A stretch of 64,000 bases of DNA from Plasmopara viticola (taxonomy: Eukaryota > Oomycota > Peronosporomycetes > Peronosporales > Peronosporaceae), in the NCBI GenBank assembly GCA_001695595.3, contig MBPM02000051.1, positions 310,001 to 374,000 of the forward strand. The letters are read 5' to 3'. The notes below the pieces were generated by a model. The model saw only the letters and a program-made list of their open reading frames with translations. It searched no databases and had not been told where the DNA came from. The translations under genes and the position numbers were made by a program. Within the stretch, counting starts at the first letter, position 1, and each line of letters starts with the position of its first letter. This document shows, one piece after another, positions 22,395 to 35,949 of the stretch.

Positions 22395-24824
22395 ATGAAG
22401 AACAATGCGCTTGAAAAGTCGTCAATTAACACGACTTCACCCTCAACGCAATCGTCAACGTGGCAATTGCGCTTCGGCAAAAAGTCTACCTTTCGATTAA
22501 ATTTACAGCACGATGGGGTGAAGTCGAAAGTCGAAAACCAGGCTCACTCACCGTCAATAACTGATCAATTATTGCGAGGACTCAACAAGAAGTCAAATGA
22601 GCAAGAAGACTTAAGCCATGAATGCGTTGACGTGTTGATAGGTCGGCGCAATGCTTTCGCTAGCGAGCCTGAATGGCGCCTTCGCACTCGAACAAGAGAC
22701 GCAGACGATGAAGATGTTGCTATCCAAGAAAAACTACGCCATGGGGACGTTGCTGCAGAAGCAAAAGAAATTATACGAACACGATTGCATATTGAGAAGA
22801 AGGCATACGCGTTGCGCCGTGCCTCAAAAAATATAAAAGAGGTTGAGCAACGAAGAGAGAATAAGTATCTGGATCTAATGGGCTTAGCAAGCACAGAGCT
22901 AGCGTCACACGAAGCTTTTAAAGATGTCAAAAGCGCGACGACGAATCAATTAAGTAGCAAAAAGAAGATGCATGCTCGTTCTGAGCTAAGAAACCTTGAT
23001 AATCAGGAGGTGGAAATGACTTTAACGAAGGACACTTTACCACCGAAGCAACAAGTTCGATCGCCACGGCAACGAAAATCTTGTACCTTTAAATCGAAAA
23101 ATAAATCACGTTCCCGTGTTCTTCCACCCCAGCAACTACCAATGGAACGTCGACATGAGCTCCTCCTTCAAGCACGCAGAGTACGTAAAACCCAGGCTGC
23201 GGAAGAAGCTGCGATGAATAAGCTACGAGGGCCGGCTTGCGGTGATGATAACAAAAATATGGGCCAAGAACAGCGCCATATTACAGAAAAAATCGAGCGC
23301 CTTACTTTGGATAACCAGCATGCAGCAGTCCTTAATGAACGCCTTGAAAAACGAAAAGCACGCTTGACCTTATTGAGCAACCTTTTGTATGCGTGGTATC
23401 GGTTTGTGAAATTGAAACGAGAACAAGAGGCTCGAGTAGTTGCCGAGCTCAACTGGCGCGTATTAAAATGTGTCATGGCGAAATGGAGGCGATATACGCT
23501 TCGACGTGGCCAAACAAAGGCCGTCGAGCAAGCTCGCTTGAACATGGTCCGAGAACAAAAAATGAACGAGCAAGCGCAACAGTTTTATCGCTTAAATCGC
23601 CTACCTATATGGTTATATCGATGGATGGCATTTGTAACGCAGCAACAGGGTCATCGGTCAGCAGTACAGGCCGTAGGGAGACGTAGGGTACAATCTAAGC
23701 GGCTCATCGAGAAGTTACAGCGGCAGAACGCGATTTTAAAATTTGACTGCGATGGCGGTCAAAGTATAATGGAGGCTTCCGACATCGAAAAAGATGCTTC
23801 GGCTACTCAAGAGACCGCAAGCGAGTCTGAAAGAAAAGTTAGTGGTGAAAGTAGCACACAATTGTCTTTAAGTACCGATCAATCCAGACAAAATTCGAAG
23901 CTATGGACAGATTCCGAGGACTGTCAAGCAACGCGGTCCGTCACAGGTACCAAATCTTTGATGCAGGGTATTTTGCCATCACAGCTTACAAGTCGTATGA
24001 CCCGAGCTTCGAAGCACGCGGATAAAATTTACAAGGCGATGGAACAGCGTGCTGCAAAGCGAAAGCAACGGCGGGACGAATTAAAGCGAAGATACGAAGA
24101 GCTTGAGCAAAAGAAGCGACAAGAGCAGGAACAAGAACGCGCTACTCGAGAGGCCCTGCTTTTCGAGAAGCAAGTTGAAGAAAAGACACGAATCCGGAAA
24201 CGAAAACTAGAAGAAGCTCTTGTTTTGAAGGAAAAGCAAGAGCGCCGCGATCATTTGCTTGCTCAGTGGGATAAAGCGAGAGATTCTAATCGTCGACGGC
24301 TACTGTACTTCTACGCACTGCTGCCATGGCAGAAGCATCAGGCTCTTATTGAACGGGTCGCACGCAATGCAACTCGATGGCATGAGCTACGAACGGTGTA
24401 CTCGGTCTGGGAGAGATGGCAAGAATTTGTGCAGATTTGTCAAAAAGTTCGTTGTCGACGCGAACGTATCCAATTAGAAAAGGCTGCTCGATTTCATGCA
24501 CAAACCATTCAGCGACGTGCATTATGGCGATTAGCACAGCACCATCAATCACTTCAATCTCGAACGCTCTTCGTCTGGCGTCAACACCAGTGGAGCACGC
24601 TTAAACAGTCTTGGAAGCATTGGAAGCGATGTTTTGTGTATCAACGCGCCTACCAAGAGGAGATCGTGTCCGACGCGACGATCTGTATGCAACAATTTAA
24701 ACTTCGTCAAATTTGTGCGCGATGGCACAAAGCGACGAATGAAGCTATACGTTTGAAACACAATGAGTTTGAAAAAAAACAGTTGTGGCTCAAGGTGCGT
24801 GGGTGGCTTGATGAGACCGATTAG
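22395..24824 (+). CDS. Large basic coiled-coil protein, Sfi1/CCDC191-like
   Basis: An intronless 809-residue frame from the ATG at 22395. It is very rich in Lys, Arg, Glu and Gln. Residues about 130-330 and 535-635 are long charged helices (KRKQRRDELKRRYEELEQKK). Between and after them lie repeated Trp-centred helices: LLYAWYRFVKLKRE, VMAKWRRYTLRR, PIWLYRWMAFV, VYSVWERWQEFV, TLFVWRQHQW, SWKHWKRCF, ICARWHKATNE. Such spaced Trp/aromatic helices are typical of Sfi1-type centrin-binding repeats and of CCDC191-like proteins of centrosomes and basal bodies. A role at flagellar basal bodies is inference. The composition has no long low-complexity tract, and antisense open frames inside it are shadows of its codon bias. 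Confidence 0.75.
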   Translation: MKNNALEKSSINTTSPSTQSSTWQLRFGKKSTFRLNLQHDGVKSKVENQAHSPSITDQLLRGLNKKSNEQEDLSHECVDVLIGRRNAFASEPEWRLRTRTRDADDEDVAIQEKLRHGDVAAEAKEIIRTRLHIEKKAYALRRASKNIKEVEQRRENKYLDLMGLASTELASHEAFKDVKSATTNQLSSKKKMHARSELRNLDNQEVEMTLTKDTLPPKQQVRSPRQRKSCTFKSKNKSRSRVLPPQQLPMERRHELLLQARRVRKTQAAEEAAMNKLRGPACGDDNKNMGQEQRHITEKIERLTLDNQHAAVLNERLEKRKARLTLLSNLLYAWYRFVKLKREQEARVVAELNWRVLKCVMAKWRRYTLRRGQTKAVEQARLNMVREQKMNEQAQQFYRLNRLPIWLYRWMAFVTQQQGHRSAVQAVGRRRVQSKRLIEKLQRQNAILKFDCDGGQSIMEASDIEKDASATQETASESERKVSGESSTQLSLSTDQSRQNSKLWTDSEDCQATRSVTGTKSLMQGILPSQLTSRMTRASKHADKIYKAMEQRAAKRKQRRDELKRRYEELEQKKRQEQEQERATREALLFEKQVEEKTRIRKRKLEEALVLKEKQERRDHLLAQWDKARDSNRRRLLYFYALLPWQKHQALIERVARNATRWHELRTVYSVWERWQEFVQICQKVRCRRERIQLEKAARFHAQTIQRRALWRLAQHHQSLQSRTLFVWRQHQWSTLKQSWKHWKRCFVYQRAYQEEIVSDATICMQQFKLRQICARWHKATNEAIRLKHNEFEKKQLWLKVRGWLDETD

Positions 24825-25336
24825 AATATTGGCCGCTCGAAGGAATACAATAAAACTGCGTTAAATGTATGCGCGAGTATTTTTGCTTTTGTGACAGTGA
24901 TTTAACAATAAAAGCGTCGTTTGAAAGGAAAGGTTTGTCAAACTACAGCCCCGCTAAAATATTGATGCCGTGGCAATGGCAATTGATGTTATCGCCAGAT
25001 GGCTCCGTTCTTGAGACCATTACCTAAAGTCGAGCGTTTGTGGTAAAAGCTGTAAAAAGCTGGCCAATGATTTTTGAATACCCTATTATAAAAAAGCCTT
25101 CCGAAGATATTACAGGTTATGAAATATGTTGTCAAATTATACAATCTATTGCACACGTCGGCACGGGGATGGTGAACAAACATTTACTGAAAGATCGAAT
25201 TTCTTTTTCTGTGCTAAGGTGCTTAATTCCCGTCACACCCAATAGCTTTGGTAGTCAATCTTTCTTTCGCATGGGTAGATTAAATACTTGAATCCTCGCA
25301 AAGTTTCAAAATGGTTAAGATTGCATCCCCCATCTG

Positions 25337-25804
25337 TTGTACGTGCAGTTCGTACTGCTCGGAAGACTTGCTGGCTTCTATAAAGCTGAGTTAGCGGCTG
25401 CACTGGTAGCTCCCCCTGCCGTTAAGCAGCAGGGTTTTTTTATTGCGGTCAGATCTACGAGCAAAGTCTATACTCGAGGGGTCAGGCAGCGCATGCTCAT
25501 AAAGCGCGAAATGTCTTGTCTAATTTCTTGCAATTTTTGTGTTTTTACAAACTATAAAAAAGTAGTCTCGATGGAAGCACCAAAGCAATGTCCAAATGGG
25601 TCGAGACACCCACGTTTTGGGTCGTTTCCATGCGCAAGCGGATGCTATGCAGGCCTAAGGTATATTAATATTTTTCCTAGCTTGTCTTCAAAGCATTTTT
25701 CTGGTGGCCTAGGTTGCTGGTTTTATTTCATAGTACATTCGTCCGAGCTTGCTGTTGACTTCGTTGAACCTGTCGACTTCAATCAAAAGGCATCAAGCTA
25801 CTAG
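25337..25804 (+). other. Uncertain open frame sharing a motif with 50.2 kb
   Basis: The frame holds 155 codons (alternative start, no convincing ATG at the beginning). Its first part reads GRLAGFYKAELAAALVAP, then STSKVYTRGVRQ. The same pattern recurs at 50,245-50,405 (GRLAGLHGPDIAAAFASH, NKVYASGLRQH) and a shorter version at about 51,040-51,085 (TKVFMLGIKQHGIAG). The copies share clear nucleotide identity (AGACTTGCTGGC). This supports a small dispersed family of decayed coding copies. The function is unknown. The rest of the frame (CNFC, PNGSRHPRFGSFPCASGC) is unrecognised. Confidence 0.35.
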
Positions 25805-25809
25805 GTGCT

Positions 25810-28800
25810 AGAAGTATTGCAGCAACGACGGCAGGTATGGCAGCCGGTGTTTCTAATTAGCGAGGTCAACGCTGATTCTACCCCGCCGTAATCATCAAAA
25901 TCGCACTTTGCAATAAATGCCAGGAGTCTTATTGCCTCTGCTCGTAGTCACACTGTACTTGTATATGTAGTCCTAGTGCAATCGTAGACGTAGACGTAGT
26001 CAAAGTTGTAGTTTTATGGCTCAACGCTGAATTGACTTAGTAACCGCCAGTCATCTCATACTGCAATTTATATTTGTAAGTTGCTCAGTTATATGGCATC
26101 AGTTGAAGTGCTCTCGACGTATCTGGAGCTATAGCTAGCAGTTTTGCTTTCTCACAATTGTGATGCAACACCTGCAAGCTCGCAGCAGCGCAGCTCAATT
26201 GAAGTCGCAGATTCCATTTTCAAAGTCTGAAGTGACTTGACAAATGCCCAGATACTAATGTACAGTCGGCATCTCCATCGACAAAGTTCACTAAAATGTT
26301 TAGGGTAACCACATTGCTAACAAGCCACAAGACACTCCCAAATATGTGTTTTGCTTCTCAAGTGAGCCTGCACTCAAAATTTGCAGGCAAGTGGCATGTC
26401 GACTGATGTTATTTCGGCTTCTACCCAAAACGATCATCTCCCGCATTATGCCGTGGACGAAACTTGACAGACCGGAAAAAAGTGACGATTCTTTGCACAT
26501 TTCATGTGCGCGTTACAAGCGTGAGCGAAGTACTTTGTAGCTGTCGCAAAGACGCTAGATTTCTTGCATGTAGCTGCTGAAACTAGCTCAGACAAGTCAC
26601 GATCGTGGAAGAAAATATCGAGACTCCAAGGGGCTCTAGTCTTGATCGACCTTCGAAAAAATTGACTGAACCACTAAATTATTTTTGCCAATCTACTTCA
26701 AGAGAATCAATGGTCAGTTATTCACGTTTAAGATTACACGTGGCACAAAGAAGATCATATACCGGGTGAGGTCTGTCTAGAGGCCATACGACCCCGTCCT
26801 TCGTCTAAAAAACAAGGAAAGCGGTATATTAAGAGCCTGTTCGTGCAATGAGTGTTTAAGAGGTCGCAGCAAACCTTTTTTGTTGGTTTTTGTCGTTGAA
26901 ACGCAACCGGTGGATCGACTAGAGAAGTCGCGGCTTGTAAAAATAGGATATCTTTCTCATTCTATTGATGTAACGCCAAATTTCACAAAAGGACCATGCT
27001 GAAGAGCGTACCTAACAGCAAAGGCTGGTTAAGCTATATAAAAACAGCTCCAAAGCGTCAAGATACTACAACGCGGTAGGCACGCAAAACGGCGTGGCAC
27101 TATGAATGCGAAACTACTCAACAACATGTGAATGATTTAAGCCCATAGAGACACAATCACTCTATAAAAGGAACGCTGCATGCCAAGCTTGTTTGGGAGT
27201 CAATTGCTGTGGTAACAATAATTACATCTTCGATGGATCGACATAATTAGTCGCTAAAATGCGGTAGCGATCAACATATATAACTGATTTTTCGTGAAAA
27301 ATTTGCCGTAAGCATGGCGTCGAACCCTGGCAGCTGTTCAGCACATTTAGCGCAAAGACGAGTAAGTTTTGACCGACGATATATAATCGTAGTGAATCTG
27401 CGCATATCGAACGGAAATTTGCGTGATCTATCACAAGCTGCTACGGATGTAGAAGCGAGATTTCATACAGCTGGTGAAAGATCGCAGGCTGGGTTTGATT
27501 AGTAGCGAATATATCTTCAAGTGACGTAAGGTTATTATGTTCTTAGCGACAGATTCTGCTATTAAAGTGTGCAGCCCGTAACGATGACTTATATTAATTT
27601 CAATAGCGCTCTGTGTGCCACTTCCAGTGCGTTAACTATTCTTGAGGCAGTCAGAAACGTGTCTTTTGGAAAAATCGCCGTCAGCAAGAAATATACCTAA
27701 CACGTCTATATTTTCAAACCAACAGATCGTGTGCAAAATAGACACGACGAATACCACTACGAATGCAATGAGTCTATGTTGCGGTGCTGAACATCATAGA
27801 ATATAATTCAATACCAAGGATATACTGACCGTTACGTCGCACGAAGATGCGGTGGTCGCTACTTTTGCTCAGCTTGTATACTTACGCCCGCTGCTCAAAA
27901 GCTTGCTTCTACGTCAACAGCAGCTTGTGACAAATCATGCAATATACCATACGATATGCTCAGAGCCATTACAGGATGGGAAATCGGTCGTCTCTTTCTT
28001 CGGCTTGGCGCTATGATTGGTGAACTGCTATCAAACTCCACTGCCATTCCTGTTCTTTATATCACCGGTGTTCGGATCAGTATCTGGTGGCAATGCAGTG
28101 TCGTACCCATTCTCAAGCAAGGCGTGGGATAAACTGGCGAAGATTAAATCCGTGCCGTCAAGACTTTATGGTATATAGTCAGCTCAAATGGGGCAAGCTT
28201 AGGTGGTGCTACAAATTATCCCCACTTCATTTAACAAATTGTACTGCAAGTGCCGCACTACACACCGATAAGGGGCATTATAAGCACAGCTGCATAAAAT
28301 ACATGTTACTAGGCTTATTTAGATCTGAGCGTGATCCAGAAAGTTTTGTCTACTTTTCCCAGATTAAACCTTGACAGGCATAGCCACGTCATTTATATTC
28401 GACAAGCTTTGACGACAGATCGTATCGAGTCATTCGATTGGGTAGGAAACGACGCAGGCTTCCGTGCCTTAGAGCTGTTCAATAAATCTGGTGTCAAAGA
28501 GGCAGTTGCTAGCTTTGATAAATTGGCACATCCACTTTACCCCGCTCTGCAAACTGACATTCAAAGAAGGCTCGCGAGTAGAAGGACGCAGCGATGGGTG
28601 GTGTAGATGATTATGCTTACTGATGGATCACGATATGTTGTCCGGATTAAATAATATTCCGTGGAGAGGCTCACAGTTTGGCTTAGAAACTTTAGATGTA
28701 TGCGCACTTTACAAGCCGTGCGTAGCCGTGATGAGAACCTGACGTCACGATTTCAAAATCAATTGTAAATACCCACAATAAATCAAAGACGTTGATAACT

Positions 28801-31800
28801 AATAAAGTGTGATTTGTTGAGAAGCGAGTACTTTCAAATGATAATAAACTTTGATACACCTCGCGATATATACTACCGAGAGATCAAATAGGCGTTTGAA
28901 CCGCCCAATTTTTCGATACAAAGTGGCAAAAGCAACTCAAATAAAGGTACTTGCGCCAATGTATAAGTTGTGAGTTTCCTTTAGGATACGTACAAATATG
29001 TGTGCTTTGTTCAGCTGTTTGTTCTGCAGCTAACATTTGCTTGCATCGATAGCTAAAAACAGTGGCGCTAGAGCTTTTTGGCGCGACCGTCTTTTAAAAC
29101 TTGGGATTCATCGAAACAATTAATGCATTTCCAAAGGCATTGTCGTCCCGATCCGAGTGGTTAGACAAGAATGTCTTGTTAGCCGGTCGGAAAGGCAAAT
29201 GCTCTGTTGTTGGATGCGCCGATGGCTGCGTCGGAGATAATTACATACTTATGCCTTAAAAGTACTTCGCAGACTTTATAGGCAGATCTAACGTGATGAA
29301 AATGTTGTATCTTCCAATATTCTTGATGAGAGGGAGTAGAACCACAGCATAATGTCTTCAGGTCCGACCTAAGCTCGTGTCAACTCCACGTAGACCCAAT
29401 AAGTACTTAAGGAAGAGAGAAAGCAGAAAAATTTTGAAATCAGTATCTCAGCCGCACTAGTGACTTTTAAAACGTATACACTGGGACGCTCAGCGAATGA
29501 ATGCAAAACTATAGACTGATTTCGGTGATTGATCATGAGAACATGACGAGACAAAAGTTTTTCGCAAGAAGAGACGAAAGTTATAGTGTGCAACAGCGCT
29601 ATATAAAGGATAAAACGACGGCGTCAGTAGCAGCATTTCGCAAGACTTGTGAACGCCGGCTTGACGTTGGTCTGCAGTATTTCCAAAAAAAGTGACGATG
29701 GTGGTTAACGGTTTCTCTGGCTAAAGACGGGACAGAATCGAGCACTTGTATTTAACTCAATAAATAAACTGGAGCGTCACTCACTCGTATCAAGTCATGG
29801 ACGGGCTAAAGAAGCTTTCGTCTTGCGTTCAGCTCTTACAAGTGCAGACATCAAGAACAGTAACGGCAATCAAAATTGCTCTTTAAAATAAGCTCCATCA
29901 TCGACAGGCGTGCCTTTCCGAAATGCCTTGTAATGTTGTTCCATGTCTAGATGTACCTAAAGAAATGGTTCCGTAAATCCGCTGTTTTGAGTTTTATTTA
30001 GTGAGGTTACATGCTGCTGACCAAAGCAATACTCACTACTTTAGCTGTGAGAAAACAAGGCACAAAACTTCGGGTCTGTTTTAATGAAGGCTGACAGAGT
30101 CGATCTTAACCTGTCTCCAAAGGTCGCTAGTAAAAGACGCTTTTTCAGGGCCATTAAAGAGACCAGCCACCAATGAGACTGGGGTGCGTTGGTCTTTATT
30201 CATTCACGGCAAGCCCAACATCAAGTCATACTCGTCCACAAAAGGCCACAAAACAACTTTGTCCTCAAATTTCACAGCCAGGTCGATTGCAATATTTTAA
30301 ACGTCTTGAGCTGCTCTATTTGCTAGTCGACTTCAGAATGATGAGTCTCGGTTGCTCTCACCTAAAGAATCAGCCGGTCCATCTAAGTTGACTGCGGTCG
30401 ATTGCACAATCGTGCAACGCTTTACATCCAGCCAAGACATGAAGTGAAATTTCATACCCTCGTACATATGCGTGTTTGATCAGCGTTTTATCTGAGCTGT
30501 CAAGCTCTCAGGAGCAAAATTCCCATTTTGGGGACTAACCACACACTACTTAGGTAGGTGGAGCAAAGCCATTGATGACAGCCGCTCACTTCCACATTGC
30601 AATGATTCAATTAGTGACTCTCTTTTCATATTGTGCTAGGCGTCCCTTGAAAAGAAGTATGGGTATGTTCTGGCTCGAGATAAATGTGGGATGTATAGAA
30701 TGTACTCATACCTTTTTGGAGTTAGGCGTGATGATCTTATAAATTCTCTGTCAGCGGATTATTAAGTTCCACTGGCAGACAGACATCAGTGACAGTCTTT
30801 TTAATGCGGGTAACACAATTCAAAGGCGGGATACATTGCACCACCTACTGCGAGCAACAAAATTTTGCAGATATTAATCCTAGGTCCGCAAGACACAGTA
30901 GGCAGCACAAATTATGGGATGAATAACGAGTAATCATTAAGAGCGGACACTAAAGTTTCGCAAACAGGAACAACACATCTACAAGACACACTAGGTAATG
31001 TAAGGTCACACTCGCGTAATGAAGTGTCGCGAAGAACGAATAAGCATAGCTTCACAAGAAGTGAATGAGGATGCTATACAAAACAGATCCCTGGTCGTCA
31101 TGAGCTACTCCGTTTCTTACAAAGATGCCTTATCCGTAGCGATAACTGACAGCTCTAATGGTCACTGTGCTACGACAAGTGCATTTCAATTAAAGGCATA
31201 TAAGAATGTATGGGCCTTAAAAAAACCAAGGCTAATAAATTTATGGCTAGTATTCTGGAGACAAAAGCTCCCGTATGGGGAGAAAAATGTCTCTGTCATC
31301 AGTGAAAATATCTTGGATCGGCCTTTTAAGTACCGTATGTTGTGCATCGACTTAGAGATTTGAAAGCATCCTTAAGATCCGAAGTATCTTTTACTAAAGG
31401 ATTGGATCTTCTATTGAAATATTAGTAAGGCATAAGTTTTGTGTTATTAGACATTGACCACTGCCACGAACGCGGGTAAACCTCATTGATGTCATTTCGG
31501 GAAGAAAAGCTGCTAATGGCAAAATACGGTAGGCAACATTTCCGGATTCTTTGCTAACTTTTATGATGAAAAACCGAGCGAAATTGGGTCATAACTTGCA
31601 ATCTGCCCGAAAAGTGAGAACCTGTAAAATTTAGATCCTTTGTTGGTGAATGCACCGTAGATCCCGATACAGATTGTGGTTCCCTTGATGAGAAGCCCCG
31701 ATTAAATGCTGAATGTCCTCATCGGCTATTGATCTGCAGACGCATGCGATTGCGCGTTTTAACTTTTAAGATATCGCGCGTAATACTGGAAGCCCCAACA

Positions 31801-34800
31801 GACTTGGATGCAGAATACAGATACGAAAATATTATTACATGGTCATCCGAAATGTGGGAAGGCGTACATTACCTAGAATATACCAAACGGTGCGAACGAT
31901 AAGTTCGCACATATTTGCGGTTCGTTGATGCAACACATTGCTCCGAAAACAGCAATGTCCACTGTGAAGCAATTAATAGGGCTCTATTGTAAATGATGAT
32001 GAATCTTATGTCGCTTCCATCATTTTAATACTTCAACTTTTCTATCAGTCATGCGCGTTACGCCTTCACACCGTATTGGCACCTGATATCCCCGGAAAAA
32101 TTGTCGACGATCAAAATTGCGCTAGCAAAAATGCCGGCCAATCCAACTAAGTCGGTCGATTGGATCAGGACCTTTTCTGATTGTGATTAATGGACACATA
32201 CCTCAGCGTCGAAACTTCTTCCTGAGCGCAAAATTTTCTCCGCCAAGACCGAGGCATGACAGCTATTGAGAACTAGTTCACTGATCAAATTGTCAAAGCA
32301 CACCATATCGAGTCGACGACCTCAGTAACCTGATTGAGAAAGTTCAAAACATCTTAACGGTTTAATTAGTCTATCTATTATAGCAATACTGTGAGGCTGT
32401 ATGGGTAAAGGGACAAGCGCAAAGTTGAAGTCCAATCTGCTGCAATACAAGAATCGAGGACCTAATCTTCTTATGTTTTTCAATGCGGCCATACAACAAA
32501 ATTCAATGGAAGCAGGGTACACCATCGAGGCCTTCACAAGAGACGCTATGCATGTCATCGAACCAAGTGATCAAATGTATGAAGTCGTTGTCTTGAACGC
32601 TTAGGTGAACAATTCAGCTGATTAAAATCGACCGGCGGCTCAGAGAACTACAATGTTTGTCGCAACTACGATAGTGAGCACACAGAAAGTCTCACCTGGT
32701 ATTTGCACATCAGCAATCTCTGAAAAAGCCCCTAAAAAAATATCTGCTGTGCCAAACGAAAAATGGTAGGAAGAATTGGAAAGTGGATTTGAAAGGCTGT
32801 TCTGTGGCTATAAAATATCACTCGCTAGGCAAAATGGTCATGCAATGTTGCTGTCATAAGTAACAAATTGTGCGTATAGGCTAAAGCAGTCAAAAGTACA
32901 TAAGCTTTTGGCGCTAGTTTGGTGGAAAAGTTGCTAGAGCCTAGGCAACGCGTGAATTTTGCCCAGGGCAAGCTCTCTCATAATCAAGCCGAGCTTAGTC
33001 AGACCCGCTCCGGAATACAGGAATCATGTTATGGTCGCTACGATATACACGGAGATCAATAGCGCAAAATAAATCGTTTCAAAGGCCAAAGCGACTGCAT
33101 TGATTACTTTTATATACGACCATCTACTGGGAAGTCATTTCTGTGCATTACACGATCGGACGACATCCCAGCAGTGTATACTTTGAGATTTACACTGCTA
33201 CAGAAAATTACACTGTCGAGGACGCTTGTCTGTTAGCGCTATGTAAAGGGAAATGGCTTGTCCGATCAATCCATTTATGTCTAGTCTACTAAGGATCCGA
33301 AGAGATAGAAGACTCTATTCTAACAACTTATCGGTCAACGGTATAATCTCATCGCAGTCGAACGTATTCTGCCTAAAATTGACAGGAATATGCCAAATTG
33401 AGACTTTCGCCTGACTGAATACCAGACGCATTAACATCTGCATCGATGTCTACATAGTGTAGTAGGTAAGTACCAGCAAAGAAAAGGCGCTGACCCATTT
33501 GTATGGCCATTTCACAAAAGTTCTACCTTTGCAACTACAAGCATTATTGAGATCCTGCTGAATTTGATCTTGTTGTTATCACCTTGACGCTGAACGCATT
33601 GCTCAAAGAAATGCACGAAAATTGGAAAATCACACACAATGCAACTTACGCAGCTCCAAGGGGAACTTGACACGCTTGTCGCCTCGCAACCATTTTGCCC
33701 GTTGGTTTGTATGTAGCTTTGATCGCGCCTAGCACTATTTGCTCGCGTAAGAAGTGATATTTATGTTAATATGCATGGTTCACGAAGTTCTTGGTTTGTT
33801 CGATGCACCCTCGGTCGTCTTGATGAATTGTTATTGTAGCCCAGATCCTAAAACCGACGACGCAGCTAAAATGCTTTTTGAGTCGCATAGAAGAGGCATA
33901 TGTTCTTCGCCCCGTGACCGATGTCGCAGCTGTTTGTCGACGCTTAGATCCATAGAAGACGACGCTTTAGCTCGCTAGTAGACTTTGGACCATGACCGCG
34001 TTAGTGACTTCCTTGCTTCGTCTTCGGTATCACTGCGCAAATGTTCTCCTTTGTCCCACTGCATCACTGCGCATCCGTTTTGGCTCGCAATTTGTCCTCT
34101 TCACCACTAGGTCCAGCTCCATCACGTACTCGCCAGTGGTCGCCTTCGTGAGCTGAAGGATGCAAAATTTTCCTTTAGTCGAGCCTATTCGCAAGTTTTG
34201 CATCCGATGGAAGTTTTCAAAGATAGCCACTTTCGATGACGTCGCGACGAGCATCAGCTGTGAGTCGCTAAGCTTGATGACGACGATTTTCTAGTTATAA
34301 TGACTTGTCTGATCCCTCAAACATCTATACATCTTCATTTTGAAGCTCCACAGCGCATCGTTGGAGCCATCAAAGGTTGTTTTTGGAGTCGTTGCTTAGG
34401 CTGACAGATATTCTATAGGAAACTATTGTGCCCAAGTTCGGTCGAAGGCGACTTCGTATCGGGATGGCAAAGCTAAAAGCTTGTCGAATAAGCCGCTCTG
34501 ATACTAAACCATAAGATACGAAAAATGCCTACCTTCTAAGGAAGAAGATTTTGGCGAACCCCAAGCTCCAAGTCAAGTTGGATAGCAAGTTCAACTTTGG
34601 CCGCGGCGGGAGCTAAGTGCGCACCCTCCCGACTGGCATCTCTCACACCAGCCGACTGAGCCAATTCGGTATCTTGAGCTAACTACGCAAACTAGGTACT
34701 TATGAAAAACATGAACAATTCACATACAGCTGCAGCATTGCTATACAAAGGGCTATGCTGCTTTTCTCCGTCATGCGGAGCGTTAGCGCTCTAATTCACA

Positions 34801-35200
34801 TTTCCTTTCCTAAACATTGCCTCTCGACGTTTTGTGCATTTTTTTGTCTCATCAGCCAATCAAATACCGAGAAGCTGATGTAGGTGTTCTATAAAAAGTA
34901 CTGTGGTGGTTTTAACGGCTCCCTAAATTTGTTGCCTTCTTGGTCATGTAATTCTACAGCATACTGGCTTCCTTCGCTTGCACAGGACGCCATTATAACG
35001 TGTAAGAAGTGTCTGATGAAATGTTTTGTTAAATTGAGCCAAAACGTGAGTTCAGCCTCTTTACGAAGTGTGACGTCATTTTAAACGCTGCTAACAGCTT
35101 ACAGGCAAAAAACGAGGAAAGTTGGGACGAAGTGGATGGCCAAGCGCTCGATGACGTGTGATACGGAGATAATCCAGTGGTGACGCGGTGGTCGTGTCGC
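25810..35200. other. Gene-poor decayed DNA
   Basis: No frame longer than about 115 codons on either strand, no domain motif, and start-to-stop frames that are mutually overlapping on opposite strands. The most protein-like stretches are 27,314-27,502, 28,331-28,606 (RIESFDWVGNDAGFRALELF) and 31,019-31,363, none recognised. Stops fall every 20-60 codons. I interpret the region as old repeat or relic gene DNA, but I cannot assign any element. No tRNA or rRNA signature was seen. Confidence 0.5.
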
Positions 35201-35949
35201 TAAAATAGAGCCATTGTGTATGTGAAAGAAAGACCAGCTTTATCCAGGTCTATCCATCGCAAACACTGTCAAATATGTATGCACAACTTGGAGACGACGG
35301 TACTGGCGCTCTCTACGAAGCAAATTAGTGCATCGGCTCTTAGCTTTTTCTCGGGTCTGCGCAGGATCCGCGTGGTCGTGCCTATGACTTTCCACCACTT
35401 CACTCGTCTCTCAGCGCAAGATTAGCAGCAGATCTTCTATCAAGGTTTTGACGTAATCCGAATCATTGCAGCGACGAAAATTGACAAGACGCCGTTAACG
35501 ATTGAGGACGTCAAAGACGTGAAAAATGCTTGACGGGTCAAACAAATGCGGCACAATGTCTTGCATCGCACGAATATTGGAATAAAGTCGGATTTCCCGT
35601 GCAATGCGAAACAACGCACGGGGCGGGCCGACCGGACCAGTAGCAAGTTGTGTTTTCGTCTCTTTCTCAAGTCCATAAGCGACGCCTCCATAGCTCGGTC
35701 AGACTGAAGATCTGAAGGTCACTGGTTTGATATCGGGTCTCGGCACCTTAGACATCTTGCTCTGCTCTGTGCTCAATTATCTGTTCTTGTTCTTCCCTTA
35801 ATTTGTGCCCGCTCATGGATCACGAGTAGTCTTCTCCTGTCATCTAATAAACCTGAAAATACTTAATATTAGCGAAAATATCGATTCGCCCAGATCTTTC
35901 AGCTTGTCATGCAGCCCAACCCATTCAAGAGATGCAATGGGCCTTTTAA

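Noticed and set aside
22565..23545. Antisense frames of 121 and 125 codons in the coiled-coil gene
   Set aside because: They are shadows produced by the Lys/Glu codon bias of the 809-residue sense gene.
33754..34254. Short frames at 33.8-34.3 kb, both strands
   Set aside because: 74 codons each, without domain, promoter or splice support; Cys content in the plus frame is not arranged as a known motif.
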